From the NCBI RefSeq assembly GCF_004791165.1, contig NZ_SRUZ01000002.1, positions 372,001 through 436,000 on the forward strand: a stretch of 64,000 bases of DNA, in the 5' to 3' direction. This DNA is from Mesorhizobium sp. M8A.F.Ca.ET.218.01.1.1 (GTDB taxonomy: Bacteria; Pseudomonadota; Alphaproteobacteria; Rhizobiales; Rhizobiaceae). Positions 10,614 to 19,712 of this stretch are shown one piece after another. The first letter of the stretch is position 1. Every line of letters begins with the position of its first letter. The notes beneath the pieces are model-generated. The model worked only from the letters and a program-made list of their open reading frames with translations, did no database searches and was not told the DNA's origin. The position numbers were made by a program, and so were the translations under genes.

Positions 10614-11095
10614 AATCTCTCCAGTCGCGAGCATGGCAAAGGCACTTGCCTCGACAACGCACGCATGGAGAGCTTCGTTCGCCATCTTGAAGTCTGCATC
10701 GACCGTCCACGGCCCATCGTACCAACTAGAAACTGAAAGTTATGAGCCCTGTGTACTACACCTAGCCCTTGACCTGCCCGATGAACCGGCCAGGGGCCGT
10801 CAGTTCAAATTCGGGGCCGCTTAGAGGGCAGTGTGAGGCCGTGTTAGGTAAGCGCCACTGCAATGTCGAGGCCGCGACACGCCTGTCGCTTTGGACGGCT
10901 GGAATTGCCCTTCGCGGCGCCATTCATTCTCTCAACATTTACGTGATAATGCACGCTGAGTCCGAGCCGCGTGGCAGCACCCATCCTAGGTCACTATCGG
11001 GGGGCCTTAAACCTGAACAGCTCCATCGTCGCGGCTGCTGCGGAAGCAGGAGCTATCACTGGGACCCGTACTGGTGCTTGTCAGCCGCTGAGCCG
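10614..11095. other. Intergenic between convergent porin and acyltransferase genes
   Basis: 482 bases between the 3' ends of two convergent genes. Short open frames are present but show no recognisable protein. No clear stem-loop terminator with a T-run was found. Confidence 0.5.
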
Positions 11096-12967
11096 CTACT
11101 TCGTCTTAGGAAGAGCATTGTCCTTGCCAAAAGCCGGCCAGTATTTCGAGATTGCCAGTGTGGCGCCGGCTGAAGAGAAATGACCATAGTCGAAATATAA
11201 AAACTCTCCTCTATCGGAATAGGCGCAGCGTCCTGCGCTGCACAGGAATTTCAGCGGATCGATGAATGTGGCGCCTTTGGTAAATGAGCGCACACGTTCG
11301 TTGATGTCGGGGTCCATCGCGATCGGCCAGGACGTATCGTCCAGATTTTGGCGCTTGGCGAAGAACGCAATTTTCCGGACGTCAGTTGGGAACTGCGGAG
11401 ACTGGCCGATGACAAACACGCGCACGCCCAGGGCACGAAGCGTAGCGATTGTTTGCTGAAGACCGTCGAAACCTCTGACCTCATAGTCACTCCATCTACC
11501 GCTGAGGATAACCGTCTTGATGTCCGCTTCCAAGATGACGTCCAAGGCCTTGCGATTGAACCGGACACAATCAAGACGATCGTAAGGGTAGTAATAGAGT
11601 ATCGGCGCGCAGCTGGCGTACGTATATTCAACGATGTTCGCCTGCAATCGATTTATGTTAGCACCCAAGCCGGAAACATAGTGCGCGGCGAAGGAGTCGC
11701 CCCACAAAAAAACCGTTGTTGGAAAACCGCTGGTGCGCGTGCAATCCTCCATATTCCAGCTTTCGATCCGGCTGGTGCCCTCGTTGAAACAGATGCCATT
11801 CCTCCAGTCCCCGACGGAAATGCGCCGCTGGACATAGTCCGGAAACCGTTGCGGAAAGCCATTGCCGAGCGCCCCCGCCGCTCCGCCGGCACAAAGGACA
11901 ACGATCGCGAGCGCTGAAAAGGCGAAGATAGGCCCCGGGGAGGTGAAGGCCCTCTTCTGTCGAAACGGCTGCTCTACAAACTTCCAGGAGAATGCAGCCA
12001 ATGCGAGGCTTGCCACCAACATCGCACCGGTCATCAACGGATCGAGTTTTTGGAACGAAAGATAGTGCGCGAACGCATTGAGAGGCCAGTGAACAAGATA
12101 CAACGAATACGAGATGAGCCCAATCCAGACCAGCGGCCGGACTTCGAGCATGCGGGTGGCGACCGTCGAGGGGGTATTTTGGCCAACATAGATCAGAAGG
12201 GCCGTTCCGATGCATGGATACAAGGCGTTGTAGCCTGGGAACGGATCACTCGCCGAAATCGCGAAGAACCCGATGGCGAGAAGGCCAAATCCGGCCACCC
12301 CCACCGACTCCATCAGGAATCGGTTGCCCAGCGGCGAGGGGCATTTGAGCATGAGCAGGGCGCCCAACATGAGTTCCCAGATTCGGGTCGGCAGCAGATA
12401 GAATCCGGCGGTGGGTGCCAGCGATGTCGCCATCACCGCCACTACGAAGCTGCAGAGAATTATCGGAAGAAGTGTCGTCAGCCAGCGCTTCCCGATGTAG
12501 CGATAGATTAGGAACATCAGGATTGGTGCGAAGATGTAGTACTGCTCCGCTACGGAAAGCGGCCAAGTGTGCAACAGTGGTAGAAGCGCGGCATCGATAG
12601 AGAAGTAACTTGACGTTTTCCAGAAGAAAACGTTCGACCAGAAGGTCGAGGTAGCTATGATGCTAAGACTGAATCCGCGCAGATCCGGTGGCAGAAGAAT
12701 GAACAATGCTGCAATGCAGGTGAGAAGCATCACAAAGACGAGCGCCGGCAGAATGCGCCGGGCACGGCGCCAGTAGAAGTTGACGATGGAAAATTGGCCG
12801 CGTTCAAGGTCATCCAGGAGGCTTCCGCTGGTTAGGTAGCCGGAGATGACGAAGAAGATATCGACCCCGCTAAAGCCACCCGGGATCGCCGAAATTCCGA
12901 AATGAAAGAGTACGACCGGAAGTACAGCAACGGCCCTAAGGCCCTCGATATAGCGCCTATATTGCAT
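11096..12967 (-). CDS. OafA/YrhL-type membrane acyltransferase with SGNH domain
   Basis: Transfers acyl (often acetyl) groups to surface polysaccharides such as O-antigen or exopolysaccharide. 623 residues. The N-terminal acyltransferase-3 domain (about residues 1-340) begins with YIEGLRAVAVLPVVLFH, has DIFFVISGYL and about ten membrane helices. A C-terminal periplasmic SGNH-hydrolase-like domain follows, with FLWGDSFAAHY as its serine block and the FSSAGA segment near the end. AAGGAA lies 9 bases before the ATG. In a symbiosis island a role in decorating surface sugars is plausible; the substrate cannot be read from the sequence. Confidence 0.9.
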   Translation of the reverse strand: MQYRRYIEGLRAVAVLPVVLFHFGISAIPGGFSGVDIFFVISGYLTSGSLLDDLERGQFSIVNFYWRRARRILPALVFVMLLTCIAALFILLPPDLRGFSLSIIATSTFWSNVFFWKTSSYFSIDAALLPLLHTWPLSVAEQYYIFAPILMFLIYRYIGKRWLTTLLPIILCSFVVAVMATSLAPTAGFYLLPTRIWELMLGALLMLKCPSPLGNRFLMESVGVAGFGLLAIGFFAISASDPFPGYNALYPCIGTALLIYVGQNTPSTVATRMLEVRPLVWIGLISYSLYLVHWPLNAFAHYLSFQKLDPLMTGAMLVASLALAAFSWKFVEQPFRQKRAFTSPGPIFAFSALAIVVLCAGGAAGALGNGFPQRFPDYVQRRISVGDWRNGICFNEGTSRIESWNMEDCTRTSGFPTTVFLWGDSFAAHYVSGLGANINRLQANIVEYTYASCAPILYYYPYDRLDCVRFNRKALDVILEADIKTVILSGRWSDYEVRGFDGLQQTIATLRALGVRVFVIGQSPQFPTDVRKIAFFAKRQNLDDTSWPIAMDPDINERVRSFTKGATFIDPLKFLCSAGRCAYSDRGEFLYFDYGHFSSAGATLAISKYWPAFGKDNALPKTK

Positions 12968-13050
12968 CCAGCGGTTCCTTTTATTTTAGATCAGGACGCG
13001 ATTGGAAGCTTTCAATCTCCGGTAGGAGTGCTGCCGAGATAAGGGCGGTA

Positions 13051-13611
13051 TCAGCCACCTTTATCCGTCCCGAATGTTCTGTAAGTTGCAACTGGTACAG
13101 AAGCACGATCGCCATCGCCGGCCTTGACGGCCTGATTGTCGAGCAGATCGCGCGGATCGTTGACCATCACGGCCAGGTTATGTCCTGTCGAACAACCAAG
13201 CGGCTGTTTGAAGGATTCTTCATTGGGTAAGGCACCATATGAGGGACAGACCGGCGGACGGGCGTGATAGACAATCGCCTCAATTCGCACTGAGCCGGCG
13301 TCGTGTTGATCGCGCAATTGAATGTTGTCTTCTTCGATTGCCAACTGCCTGGCCTGATGGGCTACCCCTGCGCTGAGCTGGGGCGAACCGCTGATGAGGA
13401 GGTGGATGGCATCGAACCGGCCGCGACTGGCCTTGTCTAGGAAAACACGCAAACGCTGCCGTTCGGAAGCGCGCAGGCTTTGCAACGTCAGGACGGTGGT
13501 CTCCTCTCGGACAAGCATTGGTGCCGATGGTTCGACATCAACTGGCGTAGTGCTTGTGCAGCCACTTACGCTTGGTGCCAGAGCGACAAAGAGGATTATA
13601 AAACGCAACAT
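13051..13611 (-). CDS. CpaD-like lipoprotein of the rhc secretin operon (y4xK type)
   Basis: 186 residues with a lipoprotein signal (ALAPSVSGC lipobox). The body matches the CpaD pilus-assembly lipoprotein pattern, with QRQRLRVFLDK near the middle and GCSTGHNLAVMVNDPRDLL toward the C terminus. It lies 12 bases after rhcC2, in the same place as y4xK of Rhizobium NGR234. In Tad pili CpaD assists the CpaC secretin at the outer membrane; here it presumably does the same for RhcC2 (inference). It is the last gene of the nod box-ttsI-rhcC2 unit. Confidence 0.82.
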   Translation of the reverse strand: MLRFIILFVALAPSVSGCTSTTPVDVEPSAPMLVREETTVLTLQSLRASERQRLRVFLDKASRGRFDAIHLLISGSPQLSAGVAHQARQLAIEEDNIQLRDQHDAGSVRIEAIVYHARPPVCPSYGALPNEESFKQPLGCSTGHNLAVMVNDPRDLLDNQAVKAGDGDRASVPVATYRTFGTDKGG

Positions 13612-13623
13612 CTTTGGATGACA

Positions 13624-15090
13624 CTATTCGATGATGAAGCCGAGACCGCCCTGGGCGCTTGGCGCGCCCGCACGGATAGCAGCGCGGTCTCGCGGGGGAC
13701 TTGTCACGGAATTCGTCGGAGCGCCCCCTCCGTTCAAAGCCGGTGCCGCCCGCTCGGTCGGTGCGCTCATCTGGTTTGGGTTGGAGCCTGGTCTTACAAT
13801 GTAAGGCGTAACTAGAATGACCAGTTCTGACTCCTCTTTTTGAAACGAGGTCGAGCGAAAAAGCGGTCCCAGGATCGGCAGTTCTCCGAGCCAGGGAAAG
13901 GCCCTGACATCATTGTTGACGTTCCGCCTGATTAGACCGCCGATTGCGAAGCTCTGGCCGCTGGCGAGTTCGACGACCGTATCGGCTCGGCGCGTGGAAA
14001 CTGCCGGCACGGAAATTCCGTTGATTTGCACGGCACCTTGCGTCGACAGTTCACTGACTTCGGGCGTTACGTGAATGTTGATTTGATTGTTGCTGAGAAC
14101 TGTCGGCACAAATTCCAGACTGACGCCGAAGTGACGGAATTCAACCGATACCTGCCTGTTTTCCTGCAGGACAGGAATGGGAAATTCGCCGCCCGCGAGA
14201 AAGCTGGCCTTTTCACCCGACATAGCGGTGAGGTTCGGCTCAGCCAGGACGGAAGCTATATGCTCCTTGGCGAGCGCGTCGAGAACCGCGCTGACGTTGA
14301 CGGCACCGTTGTCGAATCCGATTTCTGCTGTACCGCCACCCTGGGTTGAACCAGACCCAGCGCTTGCAGCGCTTCCGCTTAGAACGCCCACTTTGAAATT
14401 GCCGATTTGACCGAAGGCGGACAAGTTGACGCCGAGTGACTTCATGGCGCTGCGTGAGACTTCGGCTACGCGCACGCTGAGGTTAACTTGCAGGGATCCA
14501 GCGACCTTGATGTTGTTGACGACTTGCGCTCCGTCGCCCAGATATTGCTCAGTGACTCTTTTTGCGGTGTCGGCGACCTCTGCGTCGGGCGCCGTCCCGC
14601 TAAGGATTGCGCCGCGCGGCGTATAGTTGACGCGGATGGGATAGTCGCCGACCTGCTCCCGCAACATGGCGCGTAAATCCCCGATCGGTTGCGTGACAAC
14701 GATACGCAATTCGGCGAGAGGCTCGCCATTGCCATCCAAGGCGAATAGGCTGGTCCGCCCCGATTTCTTGCCAAAGACGAAGATTGTTTTGCTCGATGGC
14801 GCCTGAAAATCCGCGATCGTGGGGTCAGCAACAAAGATGGTCGTGGCTGGCGCGGGCAGATGAACGGTCTCCCCGAGCGAAGAGGAAAGGGTCAGCGTGG
14901 CGTTGATGCTATTCGAAGCCGCATGCGGCGGGCCTTTGTCCTGCTTGTTTTGCGCCGCGACACCAAGTGGGAAAGTCACAATAAGCGCGCAGAGGAGATG
15001 GCCCAGGTAACGGGGAACTGCAGGTCTTGTAACCTTGTTGGCGATCGCCCGCCAATTGAGCGCATGGCAAGGATGTTGAAGGATCAGCAA
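13624..15090 (-). CDS. rhcC2: T3SS secretin, C-terminal subunit RhcC2 (CpaC-like)
   Basis: Forms the outer-membrane ring of the symbiotic T3SS together with RhcC1 (NolW). 488 residues: a hydrophobic export signal (HLLCALIVTFPLGVAAQ), a CpaC-type N-terminal domain (LPAPATTIFVADPTIADF, IFVFGKKSGRTSLF), a BON-like segment (RGAILSGTAPDAEVADTA), then the secretin core with VLAEPNLTAMSGEKASFLAGGEFPIP and VELASGQSFAIGGLI. By sequence it is closer to Tad-pilus CpaC than to YscC. The location directly behind ttsI identifies it as RhcC2. The start is uncertain: TTG at 15090 is the furthest upstream, and no in-frame ATG precedes the signal. Confidence 0.88.
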   Translation of the reverse strand: MLILQHPCHALNWRAIANKVTRPAVPRYLGHLLCALIVTFPLGVAAQNKQDKGPPHAASNSINATLTLSSSLGETVHLPAPATTIFVADPTIADFQAPSSKTIFVFGKKSGRTSLFALDGNGEPLAELRIVVTQPIGDLRAMLREQVGDYPIRVNYTPRGAILSGTAPDAEVADTAKRVTEQYLGDGAQVVNNIKVAGSLQVNLSVRVAEVSRSAMKSLGVNLSAFGQIGNFKVGVLSGSAASAGSGSTQGGGTAEIGFDNGAVNVSAVLDALAKEHIASVLAEPNLTAMSGEKASFLAGGEFPIPVLQENRQVSVEFRHFGVSLEFVPTVLSNNQINIHVTPEVSELSTQGAVQINGISVPAVSTRRADTVVELASGQSFAIGGLIRRNVNNDVRAFPWLGELPILGPLFRSTSFQKEESELVILVTPYIVRPGSNPNQMSAPTERAAPALNGGGAPTNSVTSPPRDRAAIRAGAPSAQGGLGFIIE

Positions 15091-15116
15091 AATAGATCTT
15101 CTTTCGATTCGACAAA

Positions 15117-15803
15117 CTATGCGGACGAGGCGTCAGTCAATTCTAGGATGTAACCAATGCCTCGGATGGTCTTGATCCGTGGCGTTGCACCTGATCTGGT
15201 CAGATGTCCCCGTAAACGATAAATTCCGACTTCAAGCGCGTTGGCAGACACGTCGTCGTTGAATGAATAGAGGTGATCTTCCAATTGCGCACGGGGCACG
15301 ATGCGGCCTGCCCGGTTAAGCAGGTGCTCTAGAATACAGAGTTCGCGACGTGCGATCATCATTGGGTGCCCATCAACGAAAACCTGGCGGGCGACCGGAT
15401 CAAAGTCGAGATTGCCAAATACGAGCCTCAGGTCGGTCATCTGTGTCGCCCGGCGCAGAATGGCTCTCATTCTGGCAATAAGCTCATCGGTAGAGATGGG
15501 TTTGAGCAGAAAGTCGTCCGCACCACCGTTGAAGATCGCAATTCGCTTATCGAGATCGTTAAGGCTGCTCATAATGACGGCAGGAACTGAATGCCCGTGG
15601 GTCCTCAACTGCCTCAGCCAACCCAAGCCATCGCCATCTGGCAGAGCCAATTCCAGCAGGAGAATTTCATAGCTGGCGCAAGAAAATGCACTCGAAGCCA
15701 GTTCCAGAGTACCAACGACATCAACGACGAAGCCGCCATCCCCGAGCGCAAGTCGCATGGCGCGCGCAAGATCCGCATGATGATCCACGAGCAGCGTTCG
15801 CAT
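15117..15803 (-). CDS. ttsI: TtsI, OmpR-family activator of the symbiotic T3SS
   Basis: Transcription factor that binds tts boxes and switches on secretion and effector genes; its own expression is driven by NodD through a nod box. 228 residues: receiver domain (1-120) and winged-helix DNA-binding domain (about 130-225), ending RIKTIRGIGYILELTDASSA, a TtsI signature. The usual phospho-aspartate is Glu51 (ILLLELALPDGDG), a known oddity of TtsI that suggests phosphorylation-independent activity. ATG 15803 is chosen because GAGAGGAG lies just upstream; the open frame runs 52 codons further but reads as non-coding. Confidence 0.94.
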   Translation of the reverse strand: MRTLLVDHHADLARAMRLALGDGGFVVDVVGTLELASSAFSCASYEILLLELALPDGDGLGWLRQLRTHGHSVPAVIMSSLNDLDKRIAIFNGGADDFLLKPISTDELIARMRAILRRATQMTDLRLVFGNLDFDPVARQVFVDGHPMMIARRELCILEHLLNRAGRIVPRAQLEDHLYSFNDDVSANALEVGIYRLRGHLTRSGATPRIKTIRGIGYILELTDASSA

Positions 15804-16106
15804 TTCATCTCCTCTCGAAGAGGGACGGCCCATCGAACGCGTCACCGGCGGCCATCTGATCGGAGCACACGGCGCGCAACTCGTCGCAGCTCTCGGAACT
15901 GGTCCGAGTCGGAGGGACATGCAAGTCGCTCGGTGGCAATAGGCGCGGGTGAGGACCAACTGACGGGCTCAAATACGCCGGTCGGCGAACCCACGAGGCC
16001 AGCAACCCGCGTGCGATTTCTCGTTGCATCATCTCTCCTACGTGCAGCCCCTGCGCTCGCAAGGCAGCGTCGCGGCTCAGAGCCCGATTCCCACAGAGGG
16101 TAGGGT
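15804..16106 (-). other. Leader between nod/tts element and ttsI
   Basis: About 300 bases of leader between the regulatory element and the ttsI ATG. An 85-codon open frame on the minus strand fills most of it (16062-15805) and ends just before ttsI, but it has no recognisable motif. A long untranslated leader is the simpler reading. Confidence 0.4.
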
Positions 16107-16124
16107 TAGCTTTCGAGAAACTGA
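16107..16124 (-). promoter_or_regulatory. tts-box core abutting the ttsI nod box
   Basis: Read on the minus strand the core is TCAGTTTCTCGAAAGCTA, identical over 18 bases to the tts box before nopX at 25846-25873. Only the first G of the consensus (GTCAG) is missing, and the downstream CTA lies nearer than usual. It overlaps the last two bases of the nod box. Confidence 0.7.
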
Positions 16125-16169
16125 TTGAACAAATCGATTATTTGGATCGAATGCATCCACGGTATGGAT
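16123..16169 (-). promoter_or_regulatory. nod box upstream of ttsI
   Basis: A 47-base element on the minus strand that fits the NodD-binding consensus: it opens ATCCATACCGTGGATG, continues CGATCCAAATAATCGATTT and closes GTTCAATC. The length and the spacing of the ATC-N9-GAT halves are canonical. It lies about 320 bases before ttsI, linking T3SS expression to plant flavonoids. Confidence 0.9.
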
Positions 16170-16209
16170 GCAGCGCACCATCTTCAACGACTGCGGCGTC
16201 CTGATGCAC

Positions 16210-17060
16210 TGTTGTGTCTGTCGTGCTCTGCTTTTTTCGCTGTCCTTCAAGGCTGGCGAGCCTGGTGGAACCTGCGCGTCATTGGCTTGGTAGCTTGAAT
16301 GCTCAACAACGGAGCGCCCTGCGCAAAGCCGCTCTCATTTCCAAAAAGCCTTGCAATCTGGTTGGAGCACTTCGCGCTCGACACCAAAATAGGCGAGGAA
16401 AACTGACGTCTGACAGGGATGTACATGCAACAGCCGATTTGCGGCACCAGCAAACGACCGCGTTCAGGCTGAAGATCGACGACCAACGGCTCCTCGATTT
16501 CCGCACCGACCGCTTTTACAAGCTCTTCCTGTGCGGGCGGATGCCGGCAAACAGCAGCACAGGGTCAGCGAAACCGGGAGCGGGCCTGCTTGATCGCCAT
16601 GATCACATTGCCGCTGTCGCGCGTGCGGAGCGGAATGCAATCGGTCCAGCCGGCGGCAATCCGGTCAGCACCATCGTCTGCACGAAGCTCCCTGACGAAG
16701 ACGTGCCCGAATGCGCTCAACAAAGCCGGGCGGCGGATCTTTCCAATCGCCGAAGGTGCGGGCTGGCACCGAGCGGCGAACTGCGAACTCATTCCTGCCC
16801 GGCGGCGCTGGCCGCCGCGAGCGTCGATGCGGACCCAGCCGCTCCGAATCCTCCCACAACACGATGAGCGCGTCGCGGACATCGCTGCCGTAACAGCGGC
16901 TGCGGCTCTTGCCCGCAGACGGCCTCTGCTCACGACGGTTCATAAGACGGATCGCGCGCTTGCGAATAATAGCCGGTTACCGCCTCGAACTCATCCAGAA
17001 TGCGCCGCTTGTCAACGCCGCAATAAAGCTCCACGATCGCCGCTTCACCGTGTCGCCATG
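16210..17060 (-). mobile_element. Decayed transposase remnant (ISNCY-like, integrase-core type)
   Basis: Minus-strand fragments in changing frames resemble an integrase-core transposase. Near 17045-16960 a frame reads CGVDKRRILDEFEAVTGYY, then after a frameshift KRAIRLMNRRE. At about 16880-16840 another reads DVRDALIVLWEDSERL, close to the common VREALIVLWEASDRI block. The rest, down to about 16210, has no intact frame. The edges are not defined and the family assignment is tentative. It lies immediately upstream of the ttsI nod box. Confidence 0.55.
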
Positions 17061-17498
17061 CTGAGCCGCGCCATCCTTCCCCCGAACCGGAATGGCACGA
17101 CCTGTCCATCCCCTTTGGAACAGGACACTATTGGTAACATTTTGCTTGAGGCAATGCGGCTCGTTGCCTTCCTTTTCGCTGACCGGAAGGGTACCGGAAG
17201 TCGTCTATCGCATTTTACCCGCTGAAAGCGGCAACACCTCGACCTCAATCGCAGATCATAGGAAATAGACGATCGCGTCGGGGCCTCAGCATCGGTTCAC
17301 CGGGTTTCCGTCATCGACTGAAGCGAATTGCCCCATCGACCGTCACCGGGTGGGCCGCGATACGTCGCCGTGTATGATTAGCGAGCGCACGTAGCGGAGC
17401 CATAGCTCTCCACCCAGCCATGTTCCCCTAGTTGGAAAATGTCCGGCGGACCAGAGGTGCTGTCGTCAGCTTTTCCTGAATAGCGGCCAAGGCAATCC
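17061..17498. other. Intergenic, no gene recognised
   Basis: Stretch between the transposase remnant and the 3' end of tdh. No open frame here carries a recognisable motif. A GTCAGCTTTTCC string at 17467 only partly resembles a tts box and leads to no gene. Confidence 0.45.
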
Positions 17499-18533
17499 CT
17501 ACCAGTCCATCACCACCTTGCCGGAACTGCCGCTCTTCATCGCATCGAAACCGATCTGAAAATCGTCGATGCCGATGCGGTGGGTGATCAGGCCGGAGAC
17601 ATCCAGCGGACCCTGCACAAGCGCGATCATCTTGTACCAGGTTTCGAACATCTCGCGGCCGTAGATGCCTTTGAGATGCAGCATCTTGAAGATGACCTTG
17701 TTCCAGTCGATCTCGAAGCCGGTCGGCGCGATGCCCAGAATGGCGATCTTGCCGCCATTGTTCATGGTGTCGATCATGTCGCGGAAAGCGGGGGCGGCGC
17801 CTGACATTTCGAGCCCGACGTCGAACCCCTCGGTCATGCCGAGCACCGGCATGACGTCGCGCAGCTTCTCCTTCGAGGCGTCGACGACATGCTGGACGCC
17901 GAGTTTCTTGGCTAGCGCCAGCCGCACCGGGTTGATGTCAGTGATGACCACTTTGCGCGCGCCGACGCATTGGGCGACGAGCGCGCCCATGATGCCGATC
18001 GGCCCGGCGCCAGTCACCAGCACGTCCTCGCCGACCAGATCGAAGGACAATGCGGTGTGGACGGCATTGCCCAAGGGATCGAAGATCGCGGCAATCTCAT
18101 CGGGCACATCGTCGGGGATCGGCACGACATTGTGCTGCGGGATCGCCAGATACTCGCCGAAGGCGCCTGGACGGTTGACGCCGACGCCGAGTGTGTTGCG
18201 GCACAGATGCCCTCGCCCGGCGCGACAGTTGCGGCAATGGCCGCAGACGATGTGGCCTTCGCCCAATACACGCTGGCCGACCTTGTATTCGGTGACCGCT
18301 GCGCCGAAATCGGCAACGGTGCCGACGAATTCATGGCCCGTCACCATCGGCACCGGCACCGTCTTCTGCGCCCACTGGTCCCAATTGTAGATGTGCACGT
18401 CGGTGCCGCAGATCGCCGTCTTCTTGATCTTGATCAGCACGTCGTTGGGGCCGATTTCCGGCACCGGCACCTCTTCCATCCAGATGCCCGGTTCGGCCTT
18501 GGCCTTCACAAGCGCCTTCATCATGTTCGACAT
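17499..18533 (-). CDS. tdh: L-threonine 3-dehydrogenase
   Basis: Zinc- and NAD-dependent oxidation of threonine to 2-amino-3-ketobutyrate, the first step of threonine breakdown to glycine. 344 residues, the standard length. Catalytic zinc site in [16 protein letters not shown] in VTGHEFVG, structural zinc cysteines in [18 protein letters not shown], and the Rossmann block [12 protein letters not shown]. The ATG at 18533 (MSNMMKAL) gives the usual start; the reading frame stays open far upstream but there overlaps the adenosine kinase gene. No kbl (the usual partner) is present. It is last in a minus-strand run after the kinase. Confidence 0.95.
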   Translation of the reverse strand: MSNMMKALVKAKAEPGIWMEEVPVPEIGPNDVLIKIKKTAICGTDVHIYNWDQWAQKTVPVPMVTGHEFVGTVADFGAAVTEYKVGQRVLGEGHIVCGHCRNCRAGRGHLCRNTLGVGVNRPGAFGEYLAIPQHNVVPIPDDVPDEIAAIFDPLGNAVHTALSFDLVGEDVLVTGAGPIGIMGALVAQCVGARKVVITDINPVRLALAKKLGVQHVVDASKEKLRDVMPVLGMTEGFDVGLEMSGAAPAFRDMIDTMNNGGKIAILGIAPTGFEIDWNKVIFKMLHLKGIYGREMFETWYKMIALVQGPLDVSGLITHRIGIDDFQIGFDAMKSGSSGKVVMDW

Positions 18534-18598
18534 CAGGATTTCCCTATTCCGTGATTGCGCTTCTGGCGAGATAGCCTGCACAACGGGAAGGTAGGCCA

Positions 18599-19612
18599 CT
18601 AACTCGTTTGAACGTCCGGAATGGTCAGCCCCGCCTGCTCGGCCTCGCGGCGCAAATTCTGACGGGGCCTGGGGCCGATCTGCTGGATCACCAATCCGGC
18701 TGCCAGTGAGCCAAGGTCGCCGCAAGTCTGCAGGTCGCGGCCTTGCGTGTAGCCATGCAGGAAGCCGGCGGCATAGAGATCGCCGGCGCCCGTCGTGTCG
18801 ACCAGTTCCTTGATGGCGGTCGCCTTGATCACCACGGTCTCGTCGCCGCGCACGATCACCGAGCCTTTTTCCGAGCGGGTGACGGCGGCGATCCGGCAAT
18901 CCTTGCGGATCTGGGCCAGCGCCTCGTCGAACGACGATGTCTGGTAGAGCGACTTGATCTCGTGGCTGTTGGCAAAGACGATGTCGACCGTGCCCGAGCG
19001 CATCAGGTCGAGGAATTCGTCGCGGTAGCGGTCGACGCAGAACGAATCCGATAGCGTCATCGACACTTCTCGGCCTGCCGCGTGCGCCAGCTTCGCCGTC
19101 TGGCGGATTGCCTCCTTGGCGCGCGGCGGGTCCCACAGATAGCCTTCGAAATAGGTGACCTTGGCGCCGGACGCCTTGTCGGCTTCGACATCCTCAGGGC
19201 CAAGCTCGACGCAGGCGCCGAGATAGGTGTTCATCGAGCGCTCGCCGTCGGGCGTGACGAAGATCATCGAGCGCGCCGTCGGCGGCTCACCCTTGAGCGG
19301 CGTGGTGCCGAAGGCGACGCCCTGCGCATGGATGTCGTGGGCGTAGATTTCGCCCAGCGCATCGTTGGAGACCTTGCCGAAGAAGGCCGCGCGGCCGCCA
19401 AAGCTGGCGACGCCGGCCGCCGTGTTGCCGGCGCTGCCGCCGGACGCTTCGATCGCCGGACCCATGCGGCTGTAGAGCAGTTCGGCGCGTTGTGTGTCGA
19501 TGAGGTTCATCGCGCCCTTGATGATGCCGTTGGTCTCGAGGAATTCCTCGTCGCACTGGGCGATGATGTCGACAATGGCATTGCCGATGCAAAGCACGTC
19601 ATAATCCGGCAT
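18599..19612 (-). CDS. PfkB-family adenosine kinase
   Basis: Phosphorylates adenosine to AMP (inferred substrate), which would clear adenosine released when S-adenosylhomocysteine is hydrolysed. 337 residues. Motifs are [17 protein letters not shown] at the N terminus, [20 protein letters not shown] (PfkB signature 1) and [17 protein letters not shown] (signature 2, with the catalytic Asp). GGAG sits 7 bases before the ATG. The gene is 100 bases after metK and 65 before tdh on the same strand. The specificity could be another nucleoside or sugar, but the neighbours and the N-terminal pattern favour adenosine. Confidence 0.88.
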   Translation of the reverse strand: MPDYDVLCIGNAIVDIIAQCDEEFLETNGIIKGAMNLIDTQRAELLYSRMGPAIEASGGSAGNTAAGVASFGGRAAFFGKVSNDALGEIYAHDIHAQGVAFGTTPLKGEPPTARSMIFVTPDGERSMNTYLGACVELGPEDVEADKASGAKVTYFEGYLWDPPRAKEAIRQTAKLAHAAGREVSMTLSDSFCVDRYRDEFLDLMRSGTVDIVFANSHEIKSLYQTSSFDEALAQIRKDCRIAAVTRSEKGSVIVRGDETVVIKATAIKELVDTTGAGDLYAAGFLHGYTQGRDLQTCGDLGSLAAGLVIQQIGPRPRQNLRREAEQAGLTIPDVQTS

Positions 19613-19712
19613 CAAAATCTCCGCCAAAACCCGAGCCGGCTTCTTGCCACGCCGGCCGGGCGTGGTCTCGCGAGTTGAAATGGGTTGCCGCATGCGCTTG
19701 ATCCAGCCGCCC

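Noticed and set aside
17467..17494. GTCAGCTTTTCC string resembling a tts box
   Set aside because: The second half and CTA spacing do not fit, and it lies at the 3' end of tdh with no gene ahead.
18534..19136. Upstream extension of the tdh frame
   Set aside because: It overlaps adenosine kinase in another frame and lacks similarity; the normal Tdh start is at 18533.
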